Source: Trachelipus rathkii (lineage: Eukaryota; Arthropoda; Malacostraca; Isopoda; Trachelipodidae). Taken from it: a stretch of DNA of 15,000 nt. The stretch is taken from assembly GCA_015478945.1 (NCBI GenBank), contig JABUQX010088096.1, forward strand, positions 1-15,000, given 5' to 3'. Shown piece by piece: positions 1 to 9,800 of the stretch. Each line of letters starts with the position of its first letter. The stretch's first letter is position 1. Both the position numbers and the translations under genes were made by a program. Under the pieces are notes generated by a model. The model had not been told where the DNA came from. It was given only the letters and a program-made list of their open reading frames with translations, and did not search any database.

Positions 1-478
1 TCTTAGTTTCTTTTACCTTTAGTTTTTGTCGAGTACGGTTTCGGTCCTCAAATGGGTCATCATATTCTATCATAGCCACTCTCCTTCGATTCAGTAATAA
101 TAATCTTGCTTCTTTTTCAAAACACTCTTCTTTCGAATACTCTCTGTAGATTGTTGCGTTTCCAGCTTTTGAAAGGCGTCTGTGGCTCAATTCGGAACCC
201 TATTTTTTTTGTTCTGCTATGGAGGCTTTCTTAGCACTGTCTACAACAGTAACTTCTACTACTTCTTTCCTTGGTTCTCCTTCATCTCCCGCTCTGGCTT
301 TTAAAGCTTGGGCCACTTCTTCCAGTATTGACAGCATTTTGCCCACATCCAAATTTTCCTCCTTCACTATGGCATCTTGGAATTTCCTTAGACACCCTAC
401 TGCACTTTGATCTTCCCTAGGCTCTTCAGTTCCTTCAGGGATTGACTTACCAGTCTTGTCCATTTCCTTCCCACTCAT
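1..478 (-). pseudogene. Unrecognised minus-strand ORF with one in-frame TAG, running off the left edge; possibly the gag of a second retroelement
   Basis: Read on the minus strand, an ORF starts at the Met whose codon is 476-478 (MSGKEMDKTG...); a Met at 518-520 is also in frame. It continues for 92 codons to a TAG at 200-202. The same frame then stays open for 66 more codons to the window edge (…NATIYREYSKEECFEKEARLLLLNRRR…). Both halves are charged, Glu/Lys/Arg-rich and coding-like in composition, unlike the surrounding TA repeats. I do not recognise the protein. A leucine-containing helical stretch (VGKMLSILEEVAQALKARAG) is visible. There is no zinc knuckle, signal peptide or membrane segment. 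A consensus splice donor (GGTAAGT, minus strand, about 445-451) lies near its start. It sits about 820 bp downstream of a candidate minus-strand LTR and primer binding site, so a retroelement gag is my best guess. A host exon is the alternative. Confidence 0.4.
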
Positions 479-526
479 AGGAAAACAAAGTCGAAAAAAA
501 AATATAAGCTTACGCCACAAAAAAAT

Positions 527-795
527 ATGCGCATATATATTATAATATAATATATATATACTATATACTATATATATAATATATTAAATATATATATATT
601 ATATATAATATATAATATATATATACTATATATATAATATTATACTATTATATATATACTTTATTATTATATATTATATTACTATATTGATATATATATA
701 TTATATTTATATAATATATATATATATATATATATTAGTATATATATATACTATAATATATATTATATATATATAATAAGTTATAAAGTATATAT
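527..795. repeat. Irregular (TA)n low-complexity tract
   Basis: The tract is almost entirely A and T, as TATA runs broken by single-base slips such as ATATACTATATA and TATAATATAA. It lies inside the putative leader of the minus-strand element. Frequent one-base irregularities fit either an old degenerate microsatellite or consensus errors. Confidence 0.9.
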
Positions 796-1298
796 AAATT
801 CCACAAACGGAGAAAAAGTTTAACTTTAATATTAATTTTTTGTTCTAAAAAAAGAAACAACTCACAATCTATTATTTATCATTCTTGATGGACTCAGAAT
901 TTTTTTATATCCTTCCTTCTTCGAAAAACAAAGCAGCAAAAAAAAAAAAAAAATGAGATAAATTATGCTTCCTTTCCTTCTCCCTTTATTTTTTCTTCAA
1001 AGAGGTCTCTCTCTCTGCTTCGTACTTATTCCTAAATACGGAAACAAGAACACGAGGGAAAGATATAGGTTATGCAGAAAAAAAAAAATTTTCAAATATA
1101 ATTTAAATGTGGCACAAGAAAAAAAAATAATATAGAAAAATAAATAAATCTATTTGTTACTCAACTACACCTCCTTTTAATTTTTTTATATCCCTTAATT
1201 TGTTGTCCTTTTCTTTTTCTCCTTTATTTATTTTATCCGTGCTATTATCTTCCTTTTTCTTTCTCTTTTTCTTTTTAAATCCTTCTTCCAAAGTCTAC
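796..1298. other. AT-rich non-coding stretch with homopolymer runs
   Basis: No convincing gene. It contains poly-A runs (near 938-953 and 1078-1088) and long pyrimidine-rich patches on the plus strand (1140-1290). If the minus-strand element is real, this is its untranslated leader between the primer binding site and the ORF. Confidence 0.6.
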
Positions 1299-1317
1299 GG
1301 AGCCCTACGAGCCACCA
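1299..1317 (-). promoter_or_regulatory. Candidate primer binding site (proline-tRNA-like) of a minus-strand LTR element
   Basis: On the minus strand, TGGTGGCTCGTAGGG begins 2 nt after an LTR-like end (CGCTAACA). Known proline-tRNA-primed retroviral sites read TGG-GGGCTCGT followed by CCGGG; this sequence shares TGG, GGCTCGT and GGG. The position, just after a CA terminus preceded by polyadenylation signals, supports the call. The match is imperfect and was made by eye. Confidence 0.45.
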
Positions 1318-1319
1318 TT

Positions 1320-1671
1320 TGTTAGCGTCATTTCTTTCGTTAATTGATTTTATTTGTTTTATTTAGAGCCTTTACGCGAGGTCCCAGGATTCTCTTTGGC
1401 GAAGGCTTATTCCTGACAACACTAAATGAGAAAGAAAAGGATTCAAGTAACACACGAGATGTAATTTTTGATATAATAAATAAATACTCAAATATAGTTT
1501 ATGTCAATCCTATTGTACCTATTACCAAATATAGTATATTAATCCTATTATTACCTATTTACTAGAAATAATACATATTTCTATTATACCTTATTACGAG
1601 AAATATATATACGCCAAAAATTTTCTTTATTTATGCAAATATTAATTTTCGGAAATATTGACATAATAACA
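1320..1671 (-). repeat. Candidate LTR of a minus-strand retroelement
   Basis: On the plus strand the segment begins TGTTAGCG at 1320 and ends ATAATAACA at 1671, giving 5-bp TGTTA/TAACA terminal inverted repeats over 352 bp. On the minus strand two AATAAA signals (plus-strand TTTATT at 1349-1354 and 1358-1363) lie 30-45 bp before the 3' terminus, where a polyadenylation signal is expected for a short U5. A primer-binding-site-like sequence follows. The 1320 boundary is fairly well supported; the 1671 boundary rests only on the inverted repeat. No second copy is visible in the window. Confidence 0.4.
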
Positions 1672-2272
1672 ATTTTTGTCAGATTTTTATACTTTACGGA
1701 ACGATACGCTCCATAGCAACTACCAAATTTGTCGAAAGTTCTTATTTAAATTTAAAATTTGAAATTCCTTTGACAATCTTACAGTAAGTATTTATTCCTT
1801 ACGAGTCACCAGGAAAGCTCGCTATGATAATGATCGACTTAGCCCACAGACAGATCCAAGTTGATTATTTCAGATCAGTGATGGTGAGACAACGCTCCAG
1901 TCGTCATACCGTCAGATGGCCTCCCACAGCTTCCTGTTTGATTTAAGCTAAAGGGGCTAACTTAGCTATCCGATTGTCCTTTGGATTTGGTCCCGAAATC
2001 AGCACCCCGATACTGGGGAAAATTAAACTTGTATGTAGTGTAAACATTCATCCTTTTACGGTAACTGGATTGTCGTGACTTACGCAGTAAATTTTCCCCT
2101 CGTCACAATTTCAGAATTTTTGCGAATATTTAATTTCTTTAAATTCTGTCACAAAACCTTCTAATTTTTTAACTCTTTCAGAAAGGCGATAGATGTATTG
2201 TTATAAAGTATTAACTGTGGGCGTCTATGATGAATTACCGGCGTTAGGGAATATTACAAACTTTGCTTCAAG
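1672..2272. other. Unassigned AT-rich sequence
   Basis: No open reading frame of interest and no RNA-gene signature. Sequence complexity is ordinary, with a somewhat GC-richer patch at about 1800-2030. It ends abruptly at the TA tract beginning near 2275. Confidence 0.6.
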
Positions 2273-2274
2273 AG

Positions 2275-2789
2275 GTATATATATATATATATATTATTAT
2301 TATATATAATATATTATATATATATTATATATTATATTATATATTATATATATCTTATCTTTAACTGAATCATAATCATACGAAAAATATTTCCGGTTAT
2401 GCCGGGTGTATATATATTAATATGCAAGGAATAATTATATATATATTATTATATATATATATATTATTAGAATATATATATATATATATATTATTAATTA
2501 TATATTATATATATTATATATATATATATATACTATATATATATATAAAGTTAATATATATATATAGAATATAATATAATATATATAATATATATTATAT
2601 ATAGTATAAAGATATATATTATATTATATATATATATATATATTATATAGTATACTATATATATTATATATATATATATGTATATTATATATTTATTATT
2701 ATTATGATATATGATATATATATATATATTATATATAGATAATAATATTATATTTATATTTATAATATAATATAATATATATAATATAT

Positions 2790-2823
<34 letters not shown>

Positions 2824-2829
2824 TTATAT

Positions 2830-2863
<34 letters not shown>

Positions 2864-2892
2864 ACTATATATATTTATTATATATATATTTA

Positions 2893-2932
<40 letters not shown>

Positions 2933-2998
2933 TATATAGGTATATATATATATTATATATATATTATATATATATTAGAGGCCCTTATATTATATATA
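2275..2998. repeat. Long irregular (TA)n tract with a short unique island
   Basis: Two TA-dominated blocks (about 2275-2352 and 2409-2998) are separated by about 55 bp of unique sequence (TTTCCGGTTATGCCGGGTG region, near 2390-2408). The TA phase is broken many times by TTA and single-base slips. Confidence 0.9.
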
Positions 2999-3650
2999 TC
3001 ATCATCATCACCACCTTCTCTCCTCAAGACTGGGGTAAGGTGCGTAGCATGCACCGGAAACAGAAAATTAGTAGAAGAATGTTGACGCAAGTCGAAAGAA
3101 AGCCCAGTCTTTCCGCCCCTTTATACCTTTTAGTGAGAAGCTCGTCGCGTTCAGAAACTCCATCCTAGAGCTTCAAGGGACCCTGACGGACTCACATGTG
3201 ATCTCTCATTGAGTAGGGTTTCTCCTTACTGGTGAGCTACAAACTACCCTCACAAACCCGCCATTCACTTCTATTTTTCCTTTCTTCTCGCCCTGCTAAA
3301 CTTAACATTTTTCTCTTTCCAGGATTCTTTACAGACTCTTCCACTTTTCTTCGGTCCTCACGCCGGTTCGATTCCAGCACACTCCCATATACATTGCTTA
3401 CAACCGAACTATCATTCATCCTTTTCCACAATGAACAACATGCGCAAGTACTTTATTGATTCTTCATTTACTCCTTTCTTCACACAACAACTCTCGTAAT
3501 ACGTTATTCCTTGTTTTGCCAAATTATCCTCACACCATAACAGCCCTAAGAATTGTCCATCCGAACATATTGTACTTTAGTCTATACCTCTTATTCCAGA
3601 CATAGTCTCTATATACATCAACAAAGGTACAAAATACCCTCATATTATAA
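2999..3650. other. Moderate-GC unassigned sequence between TA tracts
   Basis: Begins with a short CATCATCATCACC run (2999-3015). It is clearly more complex than its flanks, and both strands carry 60-75 codon ORFs around 3232-3459, but neither has recognisable motifs or clean codon structure. It could be a fragment of an old dispersed repeat or a UTR. I cannot name it. Confidence 0.4.
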
Positions 3651-3777
3651 GTATATATATAATATATATATATAATATATATATAGTATATATTATATAT
3701 TTATTATATTTATATATATATTATTATTAAATGTATATATATATTATATATATATTATATATATATATATATATTAT
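3651..3777. repeat. (TA)n tract at the insertion site of the gypsy element
   Basis: An irregular TA/TTA tract runs up to the LTR start. Its last four bases (TTAT, 3774-3777) equal the first four after the downstream LTR (11189-11192). That is the expected 4-bp target duplication, but it has little weight in such low-complexity DNA. Confidence 0.85.
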
Positions 3778-3965
3778 TGAGGGGCTCGCCGCCGGCTGAC
3801 ATGCTTAAGGTTGTTGGGTTGTGTGTTGTATTGAGGTTAATCTTATGGATCCTGTTTAGTGTTCTTTAACTAGCTATTTTTGTTTAACTGTGATAGGTTG
3901 TAAAAGGATCCTTAGGAGCCTCCTAGGGGTCTGCCCATTCCTATTGTTTGTTTTTGTTGTCGAGC

Positions 3966-4034
3966 CGTAACACCCTTGTTACGTTCTCCTTGAGACCGAC
4001 TCTGTCGGCAGTTCTTCTACTATACTTCATGTAG
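3966..4034 (+). promoter_or_regulatory. Cluster of short stem-loops in the LTR
   Basis: CGTAAC(ACCCTT)GTTACG at 3966-3983 is a perfect 6-bp stem with a 6-nt loop. CCGAC(TCT)GTCGG at 3996-4008 is a 5-bp stem with a 3-nt loop. CTAC…GTAG at 4017-4034 could form a weaker third stem. All are unchanged in the right LTR (the first at 10275-10292). They could structure the RNA or be protein-binding palindromes; the role is unknown. Confidence 0.5.
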
Positions 4035-4111
4035 TTCTCTTTGCTTTTCCATACACTGTTCTTGTAGTTTCTTTTAGTCATTTCCTAACCTACCTAACTA
4101 TTTATATTCGT

Positions 4112-4140
4112 TACTAATTTCTCTTTTCTTCTTCCCGCAG
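4112..4140 (+). promoter_or_regulatory. Splice-acceptor-like site inside the LTR
   Basis: TACTAAT (4112-4118), close to the ideal branch-point consensus, is followed by an unbroken pyrimidine tract and CAG at 4138-4140. The arrangement is unchanged in the right LTR (branch-like site 10421-10427, CAG 10447-10449). A matching donor was not identified with confidence. Confidence 0.4.
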
Positions 4141-4726
4141 CAAGGTTTTATAATTGAGTAACCTTTAGTTATTAATTACATTTTATTTTAAACAAAGTTT
4201 TCTCAATTGGAATAGCTGGAAGAAGTGGCTCCTGTTTCATCTTGATATTATTTTAATCTTAATCATGATTAGACATATTAATTAGCCAAATTACTTAATT
4301 ATAAGAACTCATTTAATTTTAATTCGGAAGAACCTCTAATATTGCTCATGTATGGATCTCACCTTGATTTAATGAAGACGATTTTATCTGTACCCTGTGA
4401 GATCTTCTATTAGTGATCTTTTCTGAATTCCTTTTATTAACTTGAAAAAGTTCTTAAGTGTGGCAATACAAATTTGTATTACTATTTACATATATATTTG
4501 TCTAATCATTATAATATCTTCATTTATTATATTACAATTTACTAATTGTATAATTTACTTATTATCATAAAACCTAATTGTACCCAGCCTACTGAACATT
4601 TATAATAATTTTATTAATTTTTATTATTCAATACTCATTATATTACTAATAGTTATAATTTAGCTTTCATTCTCCTTGTGTGTAATTGAAAGAAATCATC
4701 TGATATATTTTTGAACATATAACATC

Positions 4727-4747
4727 AATAAAAACTTTGAAAATAAA
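4727..4747 (+). promoter_or_regulatory. Polyadenylation signals of the left LTR
   Basis: AATAAA occurs at 4727-4732 and again at 4742-4747. In the right LTR they are at 11037-11042 and 11052-11057, where they would serve to end the element's transcript. Confidence 0.55.
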
Positions 4748-4878
4748 TTATTAAATTTTACTATTATAAAGGCATTCACAAAGATAAGAAGTCGAGTGAC
4801 TGATTCCTCAAGTTTCAATATTGAGGAGATCTGGAGTCCTGACTTACCAGTGTTGGTGACTAATTTAATTGTACAACA

Positions 4879-5035
<157 letters not shown>

Positions 5036-5364
5036 TAAATTTTTATTTCTTGTATTATTATTATTTTGTATTTTTATTATTATTTTTATTATTGTTATTT
5101 TTTTTTCTCATTGTGTTTATTTTTGTCATTACCATCATTTTTTTTTTTTTATTTTTTTTTTTGGTAATTTTAAAATTTCTTTCAGCTTTCAAGAATCACC
5201 CATTAACTATGAGCCACACTCTTTCCCTTTTTGTATATCACATTATTGTATTATTGTATCTTGATGATTTATAATTTCATTGTGATTTTGGTATTTTGTG
5301 GGGTGGCATATTATATCCTTGTGATTAACACTAATTATAAATTCCTTGTTTCCTACTTGCAATC
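5036..5364 (+). other. T-rich leader between the 5' LTR and gag
   Basis: Very T-rich, with poly-T runs near 5100-5162, then ordinary AT-rich sequence. No start codon with a long frame precedes gag. This is the untranslated 5' leader of the element. Confidence 0.65.
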
Positions 5365-6192
5365 ATGGGTGAACACGAATCCCATGATCTTACTATCCCT
5401 GTCTCTTCTTCTACTGAGGCACCCTCATCTAATGTGTCTACCACAACTACAGCTATCACCACTCAAATTACAACTTCTTCTTCTTCCTCTATGCTTCCTC
5501 CACTTTCTCAAGCTATGACTGATGTTTCACATTCCTTAAACTATCATTCTCCTCTTTCTACACATGCCTATTCGTTTGGTAACTTTCCTTATTCTTCTGT
5601 TTCTCATTCACTTCCTTCTTCTTATAGTTTTCCTTATTCTCAAGGTTTTTCGTTTCCCCAATTCAATCCTTTACAGCATCCAGTTCAATCTTCACATCCT
5701 CAAATTAACTCTTCTCAACTGTCTCCGCATCCTTCAGTTCATCCTGCTGATCCTCATCAAATTCCTCTTCCTCCTTCGGTGCAAACTGTGCATTATATGC
5801 CAGTTCTGCCCAAATATAACTCTGGTAAGCCAAGTTTATGGTTTACCATTGTTAAATCTGTATTTCCTACTTCGTTTTCCATTCAACAGAAGTATGCTGC
5901 TACTATCGCAGCTCTGCCTAACACTGTCCTGGAGCAGTTGCAGGACGCTCTCCCTACTATATTGTCTTCTGAGAACCCCTTTCAGACTCTAGAAGACATC
6001 CTAGTTGAACGTTTCGAGATTCCCAAAGAGGAGAAACTCAAACAATTGATTTCGGGGGAAGTACTGGGGGACAGCAAGCCATCCCAGCTTATGCAGCGGA
6101 TGCTGGTCTTGCGTAATGACCCCAATCCCAGTGGCCGAAGCAGGCAAATGTTCTTGAATTTGGCTATCGCTGCCTTCGAAATGCGCGTTTGA
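5365..6192 (+). CDS. gag: Gag protein of the gypsy element (C-terminus lost to a frameshift)
   Basis: Gag would form the cytoplasmic particle that packages the element's RNA. The Met at 5365 is in good context (A at -3, G at +4) and opens a 275-residue frame. Residues 1-150 are low-complexity Ser/Thr/Pro/Gln/His-rich, rising to PPSVQTVHYMPVLPKYN. From about 155 the sequence matches the CsRn1-type Gag core: GKPSLWF, a predicted helical section with NPFQTLEDILVERF, then LGDSKPSQLMQRM. The frame ends at TGA 6190-6192, while homologous-looking sequence continues in other frames. The usual C-terminal C-H-C-C zinc finger is therefore missing from this frame. The ORF is real coding sequence; whether the break is biological or a sequencing indel is unclear. 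Confidence 0.8.
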   Translation: MGEHESHDLTIPVSSSTEAPSSNVSTTTTAITTQITTSSSSSMLPPLSQAMTDVSHSLNYHSPLSTHAYSFGNFPYSSVSHSLPSSYSFPYSQGFSFPQFNPLQHPVQSSHPQINSSQLSPHPSVHPADPHQIPLPPSVQTVHYMPVLPKYNSGKPSLWFTIVKSVFPTSFSIQQKYAATIAALPNTVLEQLQDALPTILSSENPFQTLEDILVERFEIPKEEKLKQLISGEVLGDSKPSQLMQRMLVLRNDPNPSGRSRQMFLNLAIAAFEMRV

Positions 6193-6842
6193 TGGCGCTA
6201 ACCACCTAGCTCTACGCTAGAAGAGTACGTCAATGGCGGACGGAATTATACGCCCTAATCTGACACAGCTTCGTCTTCTCTTCTGTGTCAGTGTTGCTTC
6301 TGGTTTTTCACACCCTCACAATTGAACTACAGTACCACATCTCCATATTGATGTGCACTTCGTCAGGAGATGAAGTGCTAACCAGGCATGAGGCAGGAAT
6401 TTGTTGCCTATTCAAGTAGTGCAACTAAATAATTCCTCTTTCACAGAGGATAACTGACTGGAGGAGACAATGGCTTCAATGGCAGCGACCTTGCATGACA
6501 TGAATATAACGCACAGGCGGTCCTTTGCAGTCTCAGAACTGTCCTCAATTTTTCGTTCATTCTCGCCCGCCGAGACATCGCTCTCATCTCCTGTCATACA
6601 CAACAATCCTGCAGATACTACAACCAGGGGTCTGTTTTCTTCCACAGGAAGGTTTGGCGCATCTGCTACATGCACCATTTTCCGTGATATTAATTCCATT
6701 TGCTTACTACCTCAAAATTCCCAACGGGAAATCGTAAGCAACAGCGGAATCAGCAGCTGGGTGGTCAGTCAACAATTCAGGCTGATGATTTACGATCCAC
6801 CACCCGCAGCGTTTTCTAGTCCGACAACTGGAGCGGAATTAA
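6193..6842 (+). pseudogene. Frame-broken end of Gag and start of the protease
   Basis: This 650-bp gap between the gag and pol frames still encodes recognisable fragments, but in alternating frames. Just after the gag stop, LEEYVN and then MADGIIRPNLTQLRLL (from 6233) resemble the Gag C-terminal tail. Around 6630-6680 the pieces FFHRK and FGASATC sit in different frames and look like remains of the CsRn1-type zinc finger. At 6816-6838 the protease active-site region is unreadable in one frame: two extra single bases (near 6822 and 6826) replace the usual Asp-Thr-Gly with Pro-Thr-Thr-Gly. All breaks I could see are one-base changes, often in short homopolymers. This pattern suits noisy-read consensus errors as well as decay. 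Confidence 0.7.
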
Positions 6843-9800
6843 TCTTTACTACCAGCCTCGTCTTCAAAATTTCCTCTTTCTCCTACTGACACTACCCTCC
6901 GTGCAGCTAATGGTACGTCCATTAAGGTCTATGGTGAACGGTCTTGTTCCCTAGACCTTGGCCTTCGCCGAGTTTTCCGTTGGGTATTCATTGTTTCAGA
7001 TGTGGCATACCCTATCCTAGGTGCCGACTTCTTAGAGCACTTCAACCTCTTGGTTGATATTAGGAATCGACGTTTGCTCGACGGGAATACCGACCTTAAG
7101 GTGTCTGGTGTTCTCCAAGTTTTCACGTTAGGTTCTATTTCCGTTGTCAATTCTGACATTTCTAAACCTTTTCTCAATATGGTTCGTTCAGATTTTCCTG
7201 ATCTTCTTCGTCCTTGTTCTTCTCTACTGCCTGTCAAACATGATGTGCAACATCATATTGAAACGACAGGACCTCCAGTTTCTGCTCGTGCTAGGCGTCT
7301 CGCTCCTGACAGACTTCGAGCGGCGCGTGCAGAATTCGAGCATATGCTTGAATTAGGGATTGTCCGTCCTTCTAAATCTGCTTGGGCATCCCCTCTTCAT
7401 TTGGTCCCAAAACCAAACTCTCTGGATTGGCGTCCGTGCTCAGACTACCGTGCCTTTAATGGTGTTACTGTCCCAGATCGGTACCCTGTCCCGCACATCC
7501 AGAGTTTCAATTCTAATATTCATGGCTCTACTATTTTCTCCAAAATCGATTTAGTGAGAGCATTTCATCAAATCCCGGTGGCCGCTCAGGATATCCCAAA
7601 GACGGCAGTGATAACGCCCTTTCGGTTATTCGAGTATCTTCGTGTGCCATACGGATTGAGGAATGCCGCCCAAACATTCCAACGTTTTATAGACACGGTT
7701 CTTCGCGGCCTACCCTTTTGTTGGGTTTATATCGACGATATTCTGATAGCCAGTACTTCAGCAGAGGAGCATGAAGACCATCTCAAAGCTGTTTTCACCC
7801 GTCTGAATGAGTATGGTATCAGAATAAACGCCGATAAATGTGTGTTTGGAGTTTCCTCTTTGACATTTTTAGGCCACACTGTTACAGCAGAAGGCATAAC
7901 ACCTTTTGAAGACCGTGTTTCTGCAATACGTGATTTTCCATTCCCCGAAACTCAGCGAAACCTTCGACAGTTTTTGGGAATGGTTAATTTTTATCATCGG
8001 TTCATCCCAAGGGCAGCCGCTTTACTTGCACCACTTTCTTCTCTTATTAAGCCCAAGAAGCGAGGGTTGTCCACCAAAATTCCTTGGACGCCGGAAACTC
8101 GTGAGGCATTTATTGCCACGAAAAATGCTCTTGCGGACAGTACTCTCCTTATGCATCCTAAAGAGGACGCACCGACTCGTATACAGGCCGATGCATCCAA
8201 TTTTGCTATAGGGGGAGTGCTACAGCAGCTTCAAAACGAAAATTGGGTTCCCCTTGCATTTTTCTCTAAAAAACTTCAACCGGCTGAGACCCGGTATAGT
8301 ACCTTCAGCCGTGAGCTCCTCGCCATTTACAAAGCGATCCGGCATTTTAGGTATTTCTTGGAAGGTCGGGAATTCCATGTTCTGATCGACCATAAACCGA
8401 TAATTTTCGCTATTAAGTCACGTCATGAACGGCATAATCCGCGTGAAGCTCGACATATGGAGTACATCGCCCAGTTCACTTCTGATATAAGGCACATTTC
8501 AGGAGTGGACAACGATACTGCGGATGCTCTGTCACGAATTCATGTGGATTCCATCTCACCTCTTACATCTTTGGATTACGAAGCTTTGGTCGAGGCTCAG
8601 CAATCAGAAAGTATTTCGCTCTCAGACGACACATCTCTCCAGCTGAGACGAATTACGCTTCCGAATGTGTCCAAACCAGTTCTTTGCGACCTTTCAACAG
8701 GTTCTCCTCGTCCTTTAGTTCCACAGTCTTTTCGTAAAATTGTGTTTCTTACTTTGCATTCTTTATCACATCCTGGAGTAAAGGCTTCACAAAAGTTAAT
8801 TTCTTCACGTTTTGTTTGGCCTGGCATTAACTCTGATGTGAAAAATTGGACCCGTGCATGTTTTTCCTGCCAAAAACACAAGGTCCATAAGCACACCAAA
8901 GCTCCTCTCGGAAAATTCCTTCCTCCTTCGGAACGTTTCGATAAAGTTCATATTGACCTTGTCGGGCCGCTTCCTCCTTCAGAGGGATTTTCTTATCTCC
9001 TCACCTGCATTGATCGCTTTACTAGGTGGCCGGAAGCTATTCCACTTCCGGATATCAAAGCCGAGACCGTTGCGAAAGCTTTTGTCTTTCATTGGATCTC
9101 GCGTTTTGGTGTGCCTTCCACCGTCACCACCGATCAAGGCAGACAGTTCGAGTCATTTCTTTTTAAAGACCTTATGACACTCCTAGGCACTTCTCGAGTG
9201 CGCACCACCAGCTACCATCCTGTCTCGAACGGAATTATCGAACGGTTCCATCGTCAATTAAAAGCATTCCTTGCTTGTGCCATGGAACACGAGAATTGGA
9301 TTGAAGCGTTGCCTTTAGTTCTCTTAGGAATTCGGTCCTCCCTTAAATCAGATCTCAACTCCACTTCTGCAGAGCTGGTTTATGGAACCACCCTTCGTCT
9401 TCCTGGTGAGTTCTTTGACAACACTAGTCCTCTTCCTGTCGATCCTAATTCCTACGTTTCTCGTCTGAAGAAATGTGCTTCCTCATGGAAGCCTACTCCG
9501 ACTCGTTCTACAACAATCCATTCTTATATTCCTTCTGACCTTACTTCTTGTTCTCATGTTTTCGTTCGTATTGACTGCCATAAAAGGCCTTTTTCGCCCA
9601 AGTACGAAGGTCCCTTTCCGGTCCTGCGACGTTCACCAAAATTCTTTACTGTTCAACGACCAGGTAGAGAGGAAGTCATTTCTATCGATCGACTGAAACC
9701 TGCCTTTTTGGAATCAGAACTGTCTGATAACATTGATCTTGTTCCTCCTTCTCCAGGTGTCTTTCTTCCTGTGTCTCACACTCCGGTTCCTGAATCTACC

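Noticed and set aside
219..410. 63-codon plus-strand ORF at the left end
   Set aside because: It is the antisense shadow of the longer minus-strand frame, which has better composition.
1344..1565. 73-codon plus-strand ORF
   Set aside because: It lies inside the candidate minus-strand LTR, has no motif, and has a composition expected of AT-rich non-coding DNA.
3232..3459. Overlapping 64-75 codon ORFs on both strands
   Set aside because: No domain, no supporting context, and low-complexity Ser/Phe/Leu or Arg/Glu content typical of chance frames.
6412..6889. Separate small genes in the gag-pol gap (both strands)
   Set aside because: The plus-strand frame consists of displaced Gag-tail and protease fragments; the minus-strand one is its shadow.
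7994..8899. Minus-strand ORFs opposite pol
   Set aside because: Antisense shadows of RT, RNase H and integrase coding sequence.
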